From contig JAENYN010000039.1 of assembly GCA_016841765.1 (NCBI GenBank), positions 1-44,282 of the forward strand: 44,282 nt of DNA, given 5' to 3'. The notes under the pieces were generated by a model. That model was not told the DNA's origin and ran no database searches. It saw only the letters and a list, made by a program, of their open reading frames with translations. The DNA is from Guptibacillus hwajinpoensis. GTDB lineage: Bacteria; Bacillota; Bacilli; Bacillales; Bacillaceae_O. This document shows, piece by piece, positions 17,906 through 26,140 of the stretch; position 1 is the first letter of the stretch, and each line of letters opens with the position of its first letter. The position numbers were made by a program, and so were the translations under genes.

Positions 17906-19081
17906 TTATACAAGCCCGAGTTGTTTACCCGCTTTCTCAAATGCATCAAGCGCCTGCTGCAGTTCTTCCTTTGAGTGTTCCGCAGTCACAATCGTACGCA
18001 CCCGGGCAGCTCCGCGCGGCACAGTAGGGAAGGCGATTCCTTGAGCGAATACCCCGTTTTCAAGCAGTTTGTCGGAAAGTTCATGAACCTTCGCATCATC
18101 ACCGACCATCACCGGTGTTATCGGCGTCTTGCTGTGACCGATATCAAAACCGATTTCTTTCAAGCCGTTTTTGAAGAACTCGGTGTTATCCCATAATTTC
18201 TCAATGAGTTCAGGCTCATCAAGCAGTACATCAATCGCGGCACTGGCCGCTGCCACAACTGCCGGCGGATGGGAAGTCGAGAACAGGAATGGGCGGCCTT
18301 TGTGAATCAAGTAATCACGAAGTGTCTGTGTGCTTGCCACATATCCACCGAGCACACCGATCGCTTTACTCAGGGTGCCAACCTGGATATGTACGCGCCC
18401 ATCAAGTCCGAAATGATTGACGGTGCCGCGGCCATTTTCGCCCAGCACCCCGCTCGCATGTGCATCATCGACCATGACGAGTGCATCATACTTCTCGGCA
18501 AGCTCCACGATCTCCGGAAGCGGCGCAATGTTTCCATCCATTGAAAATACACCGTCAGTCACGATAAGACGCTTACGGTAACCGGCTGTTTCTTTCAAAC
18601 ATTCTTCAAGATGTTCCATGTCAACGTGGCGGTATACTTTCCGCGCAGCCTTTGTCAGCCTGATGCCATCAATGATGGAAGCATGATTTAAAGCATCCGA
18701 GATGACAACGTCCTCTTCGGTGAGGATTGCAGACAGAACCCCCTGATTTGTTGTGAAACCGGATTGGAACACAAGGGCTGCTTCCGTATGCTTGAATTTG
18801 GCAAGCTTCTCTTCAAACTCTTCATGCATTTTGAATGTTCCGGCAATCGTACGGACGGAACCTGTACCGGCGCCGTATTTTTTTACAGCCTCAAGGGCTG
18901 CTTCTTTCATTTTCGGGTGAGTTGTAAGGCCAAGATAATTATTGGAAGAAAGCTGGATCACTTCTTTGCCCCCGATGGTCACTTTCGATCCCTGATCAGA
19001 CTCAAGCGGGACCAGTTTCCGGAATGTCCCGCTCTTTTTCATGTCATCCAGTTCGGCCTGCAAGTATTCAAAACCTTTCAT
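17906..19081 (-). CDS. kbl: 2-amino-3-ketobutyrate CoA ligase (glycine C-acetyltransferase)
   Basis: This enzyme cleaves 2-amino-3-oxobutyrate with CoA to glycine and acetyl-CoA, the second step of threonine degradation. The 391-aa alpha-oxoamine synthase (PLP fold type I) shows [29 protein letters not shown] with the cofactor-contacting Asp and His, and the Schiff-base lysine in [13 protein letters not shown]. The start MKGFEYLQ has AAGGAG seven bases upstream; the longer frame is not supported. It follows tdh by 78 bp in an apparent tdh-kbl operon that supplies its substrate. Confidence 0.96.
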   Translation of the reverse strand: MKGFEYLQAELDDMKKSGTFRKLVPLESDQGSKVTIGGKEVIQLSSNNYLGLTTHPKMKEAALEAVKKYGAGTGSVRTIAGTFKMHEEFEEKLAKFKHTEAALVFQSGFTTNQGVLSAILTEEDVVISDALNHASIIDGIRLTKAARKVYRHVDMEHLEECLKETAGYRKRLIVTDGVFSMDGNIAPLPEIVELAEKYDALVMVDDAHASGVLGENGRGTVNHFGLDGRVHIQVGTLSKAIGVLGGYVASTQTLRDYLIHKGRPFLFSTSHPPAVVAAASAAIDVLLDEPELIEKLWDNTEFFKNGLKEIGFDIGHSKTPITPVMVGDDAKVHELSDKLLENGVFAQGIAFPTVPRGAARVRTIVTAEHSKEELQQALDAFEKAGKQLGLV

Positions 19082-19159
19082 TTTCCCACTCCTTTTCCAT
19101 TGGCTCTGTGCATTGCATTCAGATCTAAACAATGCCATTTCTTCTGATACTCTTTTTTT

Positions 19160-20200
19160 CTACGGCTTCAAAACAACTTTCCCACATTTCCCTTCATTCA
19201 TCAAGCGGAACCCTTCTTCAAAGTCCTCAAGCGGCAAATGGTGGGTGATCATCGGTGCAAGGTCAACCTGTCCTGATTCAAGCAGTCTCGACACTTGCTG
19301 CCAAGTTTCATACATTTTCCGCCCGGTGATGCCGTTCACATGGATTCCTTTAAATACGATATCATTTGTGATATCGATTTCGACCGGTTTTACCGGAAGG
19401 CTCAGTATCGACATTCTGCCTCCGTTTGTCAGCATTTTAAAGCCCTGATCGATTGCTACAGGGTGGCCGGACATTTCACAAACAACATCCACACCGTTTC
19501 CGTCAGTCAAAGACATGGCCACCTCAATCGGATCCGCATTTTTCGAATTGACCACTTTTGTCGCACCCATCTTTTCTGCAAGCCCGAGCCGGTAGTCGTT
19601 CAGGTCAAACGCCAACACCTGGGAAGCTCCTGCTGCCCTGGCAACACCAACAGCCATAAGGCCGATTGGCCCGCAGCCGATGATTGCAACCGTTTTACCT
19701 GCAACCTCTCCGGAAAGCACGGTATGAACCGCATTTCCCATCGGCTCCTGCACAGATGCCACGTCATGCGGGAGGTTATCCGGGTTCTTCCACAGATTTT
19801 CCGCAGGGATTGCAGTATATTCAGCAAAACAGCCGTTTGTATCGACACCTAAAATTTTTGTGTTTTTACAAATATGATAGTTTCCGGTACGGCATTGTGG
19901 ACAGTCATGGCATACAAAATGGGTTTCAGCGGACACATAGTCACCAACTTTGACATTCGTGACATTTTCACCGATTTCCACGACTTTGCCGGCAAATTCA
20001 TGGCCGAATATATAAGGGGGATTGACCCGGCTTTGTGACCACTCATCCCAGTTATAAATATGAACATCCGTCCCGCAGATCGATGTTGCCTCAACTTTGA
20101 TCAGTGCCTCATCTGGACTGATCGATGGGATGTCAACTTCCTGAAGTTCGGCCCCCGGGCTTCTTTCAGCCTTGACGATCGCTTTCATTTTTCCATTCAC
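19160..20200 (-). CDS. tdh: L-threonine 3-dehydrogenase
   Basis: Tdh is a zinc-dependent MDR-family enzyme that oxidises L-threonine with NAD+ to 2-amino-3-oxobutyrate, the Kbl substrate. The 346-aa protein has the catalytic zinc site in TSICGTDVHIYNWDEW (Cys about 42) and GHEFAGKV, structural-zinc cysteines in CHDCPQCRTGNYHIC, and the Rossmann motif GCGPIGLMAVG. A GTG start (MNGKMKAIV) is chosen because AGAGGTG lies six bases upstream; the ATG four codons later is possible. It is first in tdh-kbl. Confidence 0.96.
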   Translation of the reverse strand: MNGKMKAIVKAERSPGAELQEVDIPSISPDEALIKVEATSICGTDVHIYNWDEWSQSRVNPPYIFGHEFAGKVVEIGENVTNVKVGDYVSAETHFVCHDCPQCRTGNYHICKNTKILGVDTNGCFAEYTAIPAENLWKNPDNLPHDVASVQEPMGNAVHTVLSGEVAGKTVAIIGCGPIGLMAVGVARAAGASQVLAFDLNDYRLGLAEKMGATKVVNSKNADPIEVAMSLTDGNGVDVVCEMSGHPVAIDQGFKMLTNGGRMSILSLPVKPVEIDITNDIVFKGIHVNGITGRKMYETWQQVSRLLESGQVDLAPMITHHLPLEDFEEGFRLMNEGKCGKVVLKP

Positions 20201-20250
20201 TGTGAACACCTCTTTTTCCGTCAATAATCGAAACGCGTTGAATCTCTTAC

Positions 20251-20259
20251 ATTTTAACA
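20251..20259 (-). promoter_or_regulatory. Extended -10 promoter candidate for tdh
   Basis: TGTTAAAAT on the minus strand fits TGnTATAAT with one mismatch, 51 bases before the GTG start. The -35 region is poor. Confidence 0.35.
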
Positions 20260-20499
20260 CTAAAGATGAAATACGGTAAAGGGTACTGTACACTCAGGAA
20301 AAACACTTGCTCACCTGTACGAAAAAATGGCAACTTTTTTAAAAAAAGGAGTGAAAAGTGGACAATTACTGCCGAGCGCAGCTATAGTGAGCACATTTTT
20401 TCTGATCACAGCAAAATCAAACCGGTACGCCAAGCAGCATTGTTTTGCCTGTCAAAGCATATTGTGATTGACACAGCAAACGCTCACTTTCCTCAGAGC

Positions 20500-20628
20500 G
20501 GGCGCTGAACTTCTGCAGGAACAGGATATGCTTCACGGACACCGGGAGTGCGGCCTAAACCGAGACGATAGCCGCTTGTGCCTGTATCTGGATGACTCCC
20601 CTCTGGCATTTTTCATTTCCTTAACAAC
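20500..20628 (+). repeat. Family A repeat, degenerate solo copy
   Basis: The right end is recognisable: GACGATAGCCGCTTGTGCCTG, then CTGGATGACTCCCCTCTGGC and the tail TTTCCTTAACAACAAAAAA. The left half (GCGGGCGCTG, CTGCAGGAAC) is heavily diverged. The tail merges into the korB terminator. Confidence 0.6.
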
Positions 20629-20668
20629 AAAAAACAGGACGAATCCAATGGGATTCTGTCCTGTTTTT
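20629..20668 (-). terminator. Terminator of korAB
   Basis: A long hairpin, AAAAACAGGACGAATCC / GGATTC-TGTCCTGTTTTTT, lies 51 bases past the korB stop with T-runs in both orientations. Confidence 0.85.
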
Positions 20669-20718
20669 TCTCGTTACGATTCAGTTTGTCCTTCCATTGC
20701 CGGCCGGCGTGAACCGAT

Positions 20719-21585
20719 TTACATAAATTCGGATGCCAGCTCCTTGAACTTGTCTTCACTGATGGTAAGATCACTTTCAGAAAGAGGCTGGTCACTGAAG
20801 TTATGGACGAGCTCCTGATATGATGGCTGCTCTTTATTCTGATAAATCAGCCCGGTTACAAGACCGTTATGTTCCATCAAAGTCTGCATGGCCCCTGTCC
20901 TGCTTGACGAGTCATATCCTTCCATATCACTGAGCTTCACCAGGTTTTCTTTGAACCAGTCATACGTATTCACTTTGTTATAAGTGACACAAGGACTGAA
21001 CACATTGATCAGCGAGAACCCTTTATGATTCATGCCCTGTTCGATAAGAGAAGTCAATTCTTTCAAATCACTCGAGAAGCTCTGGGCGACAAAAGTCGCT
21101 CCTGCAGTAAGAGCCATTTCCATGACAGACAGGGATGATTCAATCGAACCGTGCGGTGTGCTCTTCGTCTTGAACCCTGTACCGCTTCGCGGCGAAGTCT
21201 GCCCTTTTGTCAGGCCGTAGATCTGATTATCCATGACGATATAGGTGATATCGATATTGCGGCGGATAGCATGGACAGTGTGGCCCATACCGATTGCGAA
21301 TCCGTCACCGTCACCGCCGGAGGCGATGACCTTCAAACCCCTATTTCCCATTTTCACACCCTGGGCTATCGGCAGCACGCGTCCATGAATGCCATGGAAA
21401 CCGTATGCATTTATATATCCTGAAATCCGGCCTGAACATCCGATGCCGGAGATAACTGCTAGTTCATGTGGTTCCAGGCCGGCGTTGGCAGCTGCCCTTT
21501 GGATCGCCGCCTGTACGGAGAAGTCCCCGCAGCCCGGGCACCAGTTCGGTTTTACATTATTTCGGAATTCTTTAAACGTTGCCAT
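20719..21585 (-). CDS. korB: 2-oxoacid:ferredoxin oxidoreductase, beta subunit
   Basis: This is the TPP-binding subunit of a CoA-dependent 2-oxoacid (probably 2-oxoglutarate) ferredoxin oxidoreductase. The 288-aa protein has WCPGCGDFSVQ near the N-terminus, whose cysteines help bind a [4Fe-4S] cluster, GIGCSGR, and the TPP/Mg motif GGDGDGFAIGMGHTVHA. Substrate choice (2-oxoglutarate, pyruvate or another) cannot be read from this; the nearest characterised relatives are KorAB types. The ATG directly follows the korA stop, and its AAGGAG lies inside the last codons of korA, so translation is coupled. Confidence 0.92.
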   Translation of the reverse strand: MATFKEFRNNVKPNWCPGCGDFSVQAAIQRAAANAGLEPHELAVISGIGCSGRISGYINAYGFHGIHGRVLPIAQGVKMGNRGLKVIASGGDGDGFAIGMGHTVHAIRRNIDITYIVMDNQIYGLTKGQTSPRSGTGFKTKSTPHGSIESSLSVMEMALTAGATFVAQSFSSDLKELTSLIEQGMNHKGFSLINVFSPCVTYNKVNTYDWFKENLVKLSDMEGYDSSSRTGAMQTLMEHNGLVTGLIYQNKEQPSYQELVHNFSDQPLSESDLTISEDKFKELASEFM

Positions 21586-23325
21586 TTAGAACAACTCCTT
21601 GCATTTGTCGTAAACATGACTTGGTGTAAATGGATTGCCATCATATTTCTTCAAATTGACGACTTTATCGGCAATCGGCAAGTTCATCTTCATTAGATTA
21701 GCAAGCTGCCCGGTTGCATTGTGTTCAACAACAAGAATTTTCTTTGCGTTTTCCACAAGCGGCTTCATTTCTTCAACCGGGAATGGATGTACAAGCCTGA
21801 TATGGGCATGGTTTACGCTATGGCCTTCTTCTTCAAGCCGCACTTTCGCTTCTTCAATCGCACCGCGGGTTGAATTGAAGCCGACAATCAATACATCCGC
21901 CTGGTCGTTGGCTGCATCGATATGTACCGGCGTATCGAATTGAAGTCCATTTAGCTTGCGCAGGCGCTTATCCATTTGGTCAAGGCGGTTTTCGGCGACT
22001 TCCGAAGGTTTGCCTGTTTCTGCATGCTCAACGCCTGTGACATGGTGCAAGCCGTTTTTCATGCCCGGCAGGACACGCGGCGACACGCCGTCTTCTGTCA
22101 CTTTATAGCGCTTGAAATTTTCTTTGGCTTCAAGTTCCGGCAAGTCGCCTTCATTCATGAGCTTGCCGCGGCGCACTTCGATTTTATTGTAATCAAGCGG
22201 CTCGACCGTCTGCTTTCCGAGTGAAAGCTGCAAATCGGATAGAAGGATGACAGGACACTGGAATTCTTCGGCAATATTCAATGCCTGGATGCTGTCATAA
22301 AATGCTTCTTCAACCGTGCTCGGCGCAATGACAACCTTGGGGATTTCACCATGAGTGCCGTAGATCATCGCCATCAAGTCAGATTGCTCCTGCTTTGTCG
22401 GAAGTCCAGTGCTTGGTCCCCCGCGCTGAGTATCTACAATCATGAGCGGTGTTTCCGTGATTCCTGAAAGCCCGATTGCTTCCATCATCAGCGACAGTCC
22501 CGGCCCTGCCGATGCGGTAAGGGTCCGCGTTCCGGCATAGTTGGCACCGATCGCCATGGTAGCAGCAGCAATTTCATCTTCTGTCTGAATAACTGTCCCG
22601 CCGAAATCAGGCAGCTTTTTAATGAGATATTCCATAATTTCTGATGCCGGTGTAATCGGATAAGCAGCCATGAAACGGACACCGCCCGCTACTGCTCCCA
22701 TTGCGATCGCATCGTTTCCGATCATGAACATACGCTTTTTGCCGTCCGCTTTTTGGAGCCGCATTGTTTCAAATTCGCTGCCGCCCTGCTGTTTCACATG
22801 CTCTGCGCCCTGCTTGATCGCTTCCATGTTTTTGTCGACAATCTGCTGGCCTTTGCGGCCGAAAATCTCGTTGACAACTTCTTCATATTCATTAATATCT
22901 ATATCCAATATTGCACTTGAAGCTCCTACCGCCACCATGTTCTTCATCAAAGAAGTCCCTAGCTCGGTGGCGATGTCTGTAAATGGAACCGCATACAATG
23001 ATGCTTTCGACTCATCCGGTATGGACGGGTTGAATTTTGCATCGGCAAGCACAATGCCGCCCTGCCTCAGTTCATGGAAATTGACATCGATTGTCTCCTG
23101 GTCAAACGCGACCAGAATGTCAAGGTCATCAGACACCGAGCGTACCTGTGTCGTGCTTACGCGGATTTTATTGTTTGTATGTCCCCCTTTGATGCGTGAG
23201 GAAAAGTGGCGGTAGCCATACAAGTAATACCCCAATCGATTCAGTGCTATCGAGAATATTTCCCCGGTACTCTCGATCCCTTCACCCTGCTGTCCTCCAA
23301 CTTTCCAGGAAAGCTGACTAATCAT
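21586..23325 (-). CDS. korA: 2-oxoacid:ferredoxin oxidoreductase, fused gamma-alpha subunit
   Basis: The 579-aa subunit is a fusion. An N-terminal gamma domain (about 1-180; GGQQGEGIESTGEIFS, SSRIKGGHTN) precedes the alpha pyrimidine-binding domain (GNDAIAMGAVAGGVRFMAAYPITPASEIME, about 205-235) and a C-terminal transketolase-like domain. This two-subunit layout matches the KorAB class. The ferredoxin partner is not encoded here. The start MISQLSW has AAAGGGGTG seven bases upstream. A candidate CcpA site lies about 145 bp upstream. It is first of korA-korB, 232 bp downstream of the dipeptidase gene. Confidence 0.93.
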   Translation of the reverse strand: MISQLSWKVGGQQGEGIESTGEIFSIALNRLGYYLYGYRHFSSRIKGGHTNNKIRVSTTQVRSVSDDLDILVAFDQETIDVNFHELRQGGIVLADAKFNPSIPDESKASLYAVPFTDIATELGTSLMKNMVAVGASSAILDIDINEYEEVVNEIFGRKGQQIVDKNMEAIKQGAEHVKQQGGSEFETMRLQKADGKKRMFMIGNDAIAMGAVAGGVRFMAAYPITPASEIMEYLIKKLPDFGGTVIQTEDEIAAATMAIGANYAGTRTLTASAGPGLSLMMEAIGLSGITETPLMIVDTQRGGPSTGLPTKQEQSDLMAMIYGTHGEIPKVVIAPSTVEEAFYDSIQALNIAEEFQCPVILLSDLQLSLGKQTVEPLDYNKIEVRRGKLMNEGDLPELEAKENFKRYKVTEDGVSPRVLPGMKNGLHHVTGVEHAETGKPSEVAENRLDQMDKRLRKLNGLQFDTPVHIDAANDQADVLIVGFNSTRGAIEEAKVRLEEEGHSVNHAHIRLVHPFPVEEMKPLVENAKKILVVEHNATGQLANLMKMNLPIADKVVNLKKYDGNPFTPSHVYDKCKELF

Positions 23326-23561
23326 TTTTCTACACCCCTTTTGTTGCAATCAATGTGACAAAGAATGCTATTGTTTAAGTGCAGCACTGTTCCAATCTTA
23401 CCACCAGAAGCGAAATACAAGTATTCAAAACTTTCTGAGTGATAGTAATCTTTTGGATATGTACCTCTAAACGCTTTCAATTCTAGACCTATAGCCGCAA
23501 AAAAGCAAGTCCCTGCTCCTTTATTATCGACAAAAAATGCAAGATTCATTACATGCTTCAC
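23322..23561 (-). CDS. Possible small ORF bridging the dipeptidase gene and korA
   Basis: A 79-codon frame fills the whole gap. Its GTG overlaps the dipeptidase stop (GTGA) and its TGA overlaps the korA start (ATGA). No Shine-Dalgarno sequence precedes the GTG and no domain is recognised; the protein is rich in Tyr, Cys and His. It could be translated by coupling, or be a chance frame over a regulatory gap that contains a cre-like site. I lean to chance. Confidence 0.2.
   Translation of the reverse strand: MKHVMNLAFFVDNKGAGTCFFAAIGLELKAFRGTYPKDYYHSESFEYLYFASGGKIGTVLHLNNSILCHIDCNKRGVEK
23466..23480 (-). promoter_or_regulatory. Candidate cre (CcpA) site upstream of korAB
   Basis: TTGAAAGCGTTTAGA on the minus strand matches WTGNAANCGNWNNCW at all but one position. 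It lies 141-155 bp before korA, a plausible position for carbon catabolite control of a 2-oxoacid oxidoreductase. Confidence 0.4.
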
Positions 23562-24484
23562 CGCGGAAAATGGTTAATGAAATTTTTATGGGTGAAGTTG
23601 TCCACTTGTTCCTTCGAATAATAGTTCATGAGCCGCTCAACAAGTTTGCTATATTGTCTGTAATCTTCAAGATGGCGGGGGGTTCTGCTGATGCCGTCAT
23701 AATCCGAACCGAATCCGACGTTATCCGCTCCCCCAAGTGAACAAATATAATCGAGATGGCGTATAACGTCATCAATGGAGGCACTGTCTCCGTCATCGTT
23801 CAGGAAATCAGGGACAAATGTTATCCCGATCATGCCATTCTTGCTGATAAGTGCTTTGATTTGGTCATCTTCAAGATTGCGGACATGGCTGCATAACGCT
23901 TTCGCATTAGAATGGGAAGCAATCGGGTATTCAGCCGTTTCCATAACGTCCCAAAAACCATTCAGCGACAGATGAGAAACATCTGTCCACACGCGGGCCT
24001 CGTTCAGCATATTGACCGTTTCAAAGCCAAAAGCCGATAATCCGGCACCGCGGCTTTCCAAAATACCATCCGCAACATGATTGGCAAAGTTCCACGTCAG
24101 ACCAACTGAAGAAACACCGAGCCGCAGGAGCGTTTTCAGTTTGACAGGGTCGGCACCGATGGCATCACAGCCTTCAAGGGCAAGTACGGCACCAATTTCC
24201 CCTTCCTGCAACTCTTCGATATCTTTTCGGGACTGTACCATTTTCATTTCAGGATAAAGCCCAAGGATATTGGAATGAAAGATATCGGCCATTTCGAGGG
24301 CTGTCAAAAACCTCTGGCTGTACGGCACCTGCTCCGGTATGTAAATGGCGAACACCTGGACAAAGGCATCCGATTTCTTCATTTTTGCAAGATTGGTGTG
24401 CAGGCTGCCGCTGTCCTTGAACCTTATTTCCGGATCAAAGCGCATTTTATATAACACATCACAGTGTGCGTCAAATATTTTCAT
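23558..24484 (-). CDS. Membrane dipeptidase family protein (peptidase M19)
   Basis: This 308-aa zinc amidohydrolase-fold protein (COG2355, renal dipeptidase family) shows the N-terminal metal motif DAHCDVLYKM (HxD), the bridging glutamate in LALEGCDAI, WNFANHVADG, ASHSNAKALCSH with later metal-binding His residues, and VGFGSDYDGI. It should hydrolyse dipeptides. No signal peptide or anchor is present, so it is probably cytoplasmic despite the family name. The start MKIFDAHCD has AAAGGTGG eight bases upstream. It lies between spoVS and korA and is separated from spoVS by a terminator. Confidence 0.9.
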   Translation of the reverse strand: MKIFDAHCDVLYKMRFDPEIRFKDSGSLHTNLAKMKKSDAFVQVFAIYIPEQVPYSQRFLTALEMADIFHSNILGLYPEMKMVQSRKDIEELQEGEIGAVLALEGCDAIGADPVKLKTLLRLGVSSVGLTWNFANHVADGILESRGAGLSAFGFETVNMLNEARVWTDVSHLSLNGFWDVMETAEYPIASHSNAKALCSHVRNLEDDQIKALISKNGMIGITFVPDFLNDDGDSASIDDVIRHLDYICSLGGADNVGFGSDYDGISRTPRHLEDYRQYSKLVERLMNYYSKEQVDNFTHKNFINHFPR

Positions 24485-24507
24485 GATCGATTCCACCTTT
24501 TGAACAT

Positions 24508-24545
24508 AAAATAACCCGTTTGCCCCCATCGGGACAAACAGGCTT
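24508..24545 (-). terminator. Terminator of spoVS
   Basis: On the minus strand GCCTGTTTGTCCC pairs with GGGGGCAAACGGGTT around a short loop and is followed by ATTTT, 14 bases past the spoVS stop. It overlaps the leader of the dipeptidase gene, so some read-through is likely. Confidence 0.65.
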
Positions 24546-24558
24546 CTTTAGCTTATGA

Positions 24559-24819
24559 TCAGCGGGGCTCAACAATTAGCTTTATCGCTGTTCTTTCTTC
24601 CCCGTCAATTAAAATATCAGTAAAAGCAGGGATACAAATCAAGTCCACTCCACTTGGTGCGACAAATCCCCGAGCTATTGCGACTGCCTTGACGGCTTGA
24701 TTCAACGCCCCAGCACCAATTGCCTGGATTTCGGCACCGCCCCGTTCACGTAAAACGCCTGCAAGTGCTCCTGCTACAGAGTTAGGGTTCGACTTTGCTG
24801 AAACTTTTAATATCTCCAT
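24559..24819 (-). CDS. spoVS: Stage V sporulation protein S
   Basis: SpoVS is an 86-aa Alba-like protein needed for coat assembly and heat resistance in B. subtilis. The sequence (MEILKVSAKSNPNSVAGALAG, IQAIGAGALNQAVKAVAIARG, ending IKLIVEPR) is nearly invariant in the family. It has a strong AAGGAGGT and a SigH-like promoter, and lies downstream of ymdB as in B. subtilis. Confidence 0.98.
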   Translation of the reverse strand: MEILKVSAKSNPNSVAGALAGVLRERGGAEIQAIGAGALNQAVKAVAIARGFVAPSGVDLICIPAFTDILIDGEERTAIKLIVEPR

Positions 24820-24865
24820 TCCTGGTACCTCCTTGAAAAATAGAAATGAATCTCCTTTTACATAT

Positions 24866-24892
24866 ATTCACGACCATAACTCATATTCCTGC
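24866..24892 (-). promoter_or_regulatory. SigH-like promoter of spoVS
   Basis: On the minus strand GCAGGAATA (24892-24884), an 11-bp spacer and CGTGAAT (24872-24866) match the SigH consensus RNAGGAWWW-N11/12-RNNGAAT at all but one position. B. subtilis spoVS is known to depend on SigH. Confidence 0.65.
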
Positions 24893-24959
24893 TTTTATTT
24901 TTCGAAAATTCAAAAATAAGAATAGCACGAAACACCTGATTGGCAATGTGCGAACAAGC

Positions 24960-25062
24960 GGCACTTCACAAAGGGGATTCCCCTTCGCCGGAACGTGGTG
25001 CAGTCCGCTTCCTATCCTTCCGGGGGAAACGCTCAGCGGAAAACGGACTGCCCTTACTGTGC
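24960..25062 (-). other. Hairpin-rich 3' region of ymdB
   Basis: Between ymdB and spoVS are AAGGGG-ATT-CCCCTT and a wider stem GCAGTCCG / CGGACTGC enclosing about 45 nt. The first may terminate ymdB, though its T-run is poor (CCCCTTTGTG on the minus strand). The wider stem is unexplained. Confidence 0.4.
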
Positions 25063-25065
25063 GTA

Positions 25066-25857
25066 TTACTCAAAGAACGGGAAGTCCTCATTGATCATGA
25101 TCCGTTTAATCGATGACGAAGCGCCGGTTTTTTCATTGATATCAATAAGGACAGCGCTTAACTGTTCCCTTCCTTTATCCACTTCAAACCGAACAGGCAA
25201 ATTTGTCAGAAATTTTGTGAGGACTGCTTCCCGTTCCATCCCGAGTATGCCGTCATACGGACCTGTCATCCCGACATCACTAATGTATGCGGTACCTTTG
25301 GGCAGTATGCGGTTATCTGCCGTCTGGACATGTGTATGGGTACCCACGACTGCACTTACCCTGCCGTCCAGATACCAACCCATCGCCAGCTTTTCACTGG
25401 TGGCTTCAGCATGGAAATCAACAAAAATGATATCCGCCTTCCCTTCCATTTCTTCAAGCATTTCATCTATTTTTCGGAATGGGCAGTCAAGCGGCGGCAA
25501 AAATGCCCGGCCCTGCAGATTAATAACCCCTACAGTGGTTCCGTTCATATTCAGAATCGTAGATCCTCTCCCGGGTGCGTCCGGAAAATTTGCCGGCCTC
25601 ACCAGCTTCGGGGCATCTTCGATAAATTCAAAGATTTCTTTGTTATCCCAGGCATGATTTCCGAGCGTGACAGCCTGGGCACCCGACTCGAGAATCGTCC
25701 TGTATATTTTTTCAGTGATCCCCCTGCCGCCAGCAGCATTTTCGCCATTGACGATTGTAACCTGCGGCCGATACTTCTTCTTTAATCTCGGTAAGTACTC
25801 ACTTATCATTTTACGGCCCGGTGATCCTACAACATCACCGACAAAAAGTATTTTCAT
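25066..25857 (-). CDS. ymdB: YmdB metallophosphoesterase (2',3'-cyclic nucleotide phosphodiesterase)
   Basis: YmdB is a metallophosphodiesterase active on cyclic nucleotides that influences biofilm gene expression in B. subtilis. The 263-aa protein has the metal ligands in GDVVGSPGR, NGENAAGG, GNHAWDN, VDFHAEATSEK and GTHTHVQTAD, in the family order. The start MKILFVGDVV has AGAAAGGAA upstream; the longer frame is unsupported. It follows rny as in B. subtilis, but here a terminator and a family B repeat lie between the two. Confidence 0.95.
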   Translation of the reverse strand: MKILFVGDVVGSPGRKMISEYLPRLKKKYRPQVTIVNGENAAGGRGITEKIYRTILESGAQAVTLGNHAWDNKEIFEFIEDAPKLVRPANFPDAPGRGSTILNMNGTTVGVINLQGRAFLPPLDCPFRKIDEMLEEMEGKADIIFVDFHAEATSEKLAMGWYLDGRVSAVVGTHTHVQTADNRILPKGTAYISDVGMTGPYDGILGMEREAVLTKFLTNLPVRFEVDKGREQLSAVLIDINEKTGASSSIKRIMINEDFPFFE

Positions 25858-25987
25858 AGCTCTGATTCCTTTCTCGCTGGTTGTCTTATGGTAAATAGTC
25901 TGGCACAAAAAAAGCACAATTGTCAAAGCGAAGCGCATGCTTGCGGCAGATGGTTTCAATAATCGAACAGCGGGTAAAAACATAATG

Positions 25988-26102
25988 AAAACTCGCCGAT
26001 TGGCGAGCCTTTAGGCGAAGACAGTGGCGCAGTTGCCCTTATCTATATTCTTGAAATTGGCAGCCTCGCCGAACGACTCCCTTGCTGGCAATTTTTACTT
26101 TC
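25988..26102 (+). repeat. Family B repeat, copy 2 (structured element)
   Basis: It is homologous to 5518-5630 with the same order of blocks: perfect CTCGCC-GATT-GGCGAG hairpin, GGCGAAGACAG, loop CCCTTATCTATATTCT, and stem GGCGCAGTTGCC / GGCAGCCTCGCC (10 of 12 paired including a G-U), ending GCAATTTTTACTTT. It sits between the rny terminator and ymdB. Confidence 0.65.
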
Positions 26103-26112
26103 CAAAACAGAA

Positions 26113-26140
26113 ATAAAGCGGTGTCGCCACCGCTTTATTT
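26113..26140 (-). terminator. Terminator overlapping the rny stop
   Basis: On the minus strand AAATAAAGCGGTG / CACCGCTTTATTT forms a hairpin that includes the rny TAA and is followed by a short T-run. Confidence 0.75.

Larger units (their letters stand above)
20201..20718. other. tdh-korB intergenic region
   Basis: This 518-bp gap contains the tdh leader and a candidate extended -10 promoter, about 230 bp of unique AT-rich DNA without a coding signal, a degenerate family A remnant and the korB terminator. The 80-codon plus-strand frame starting at 20266 has no ribosome binding site and no recognisable domain. Confidence 0.55.
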
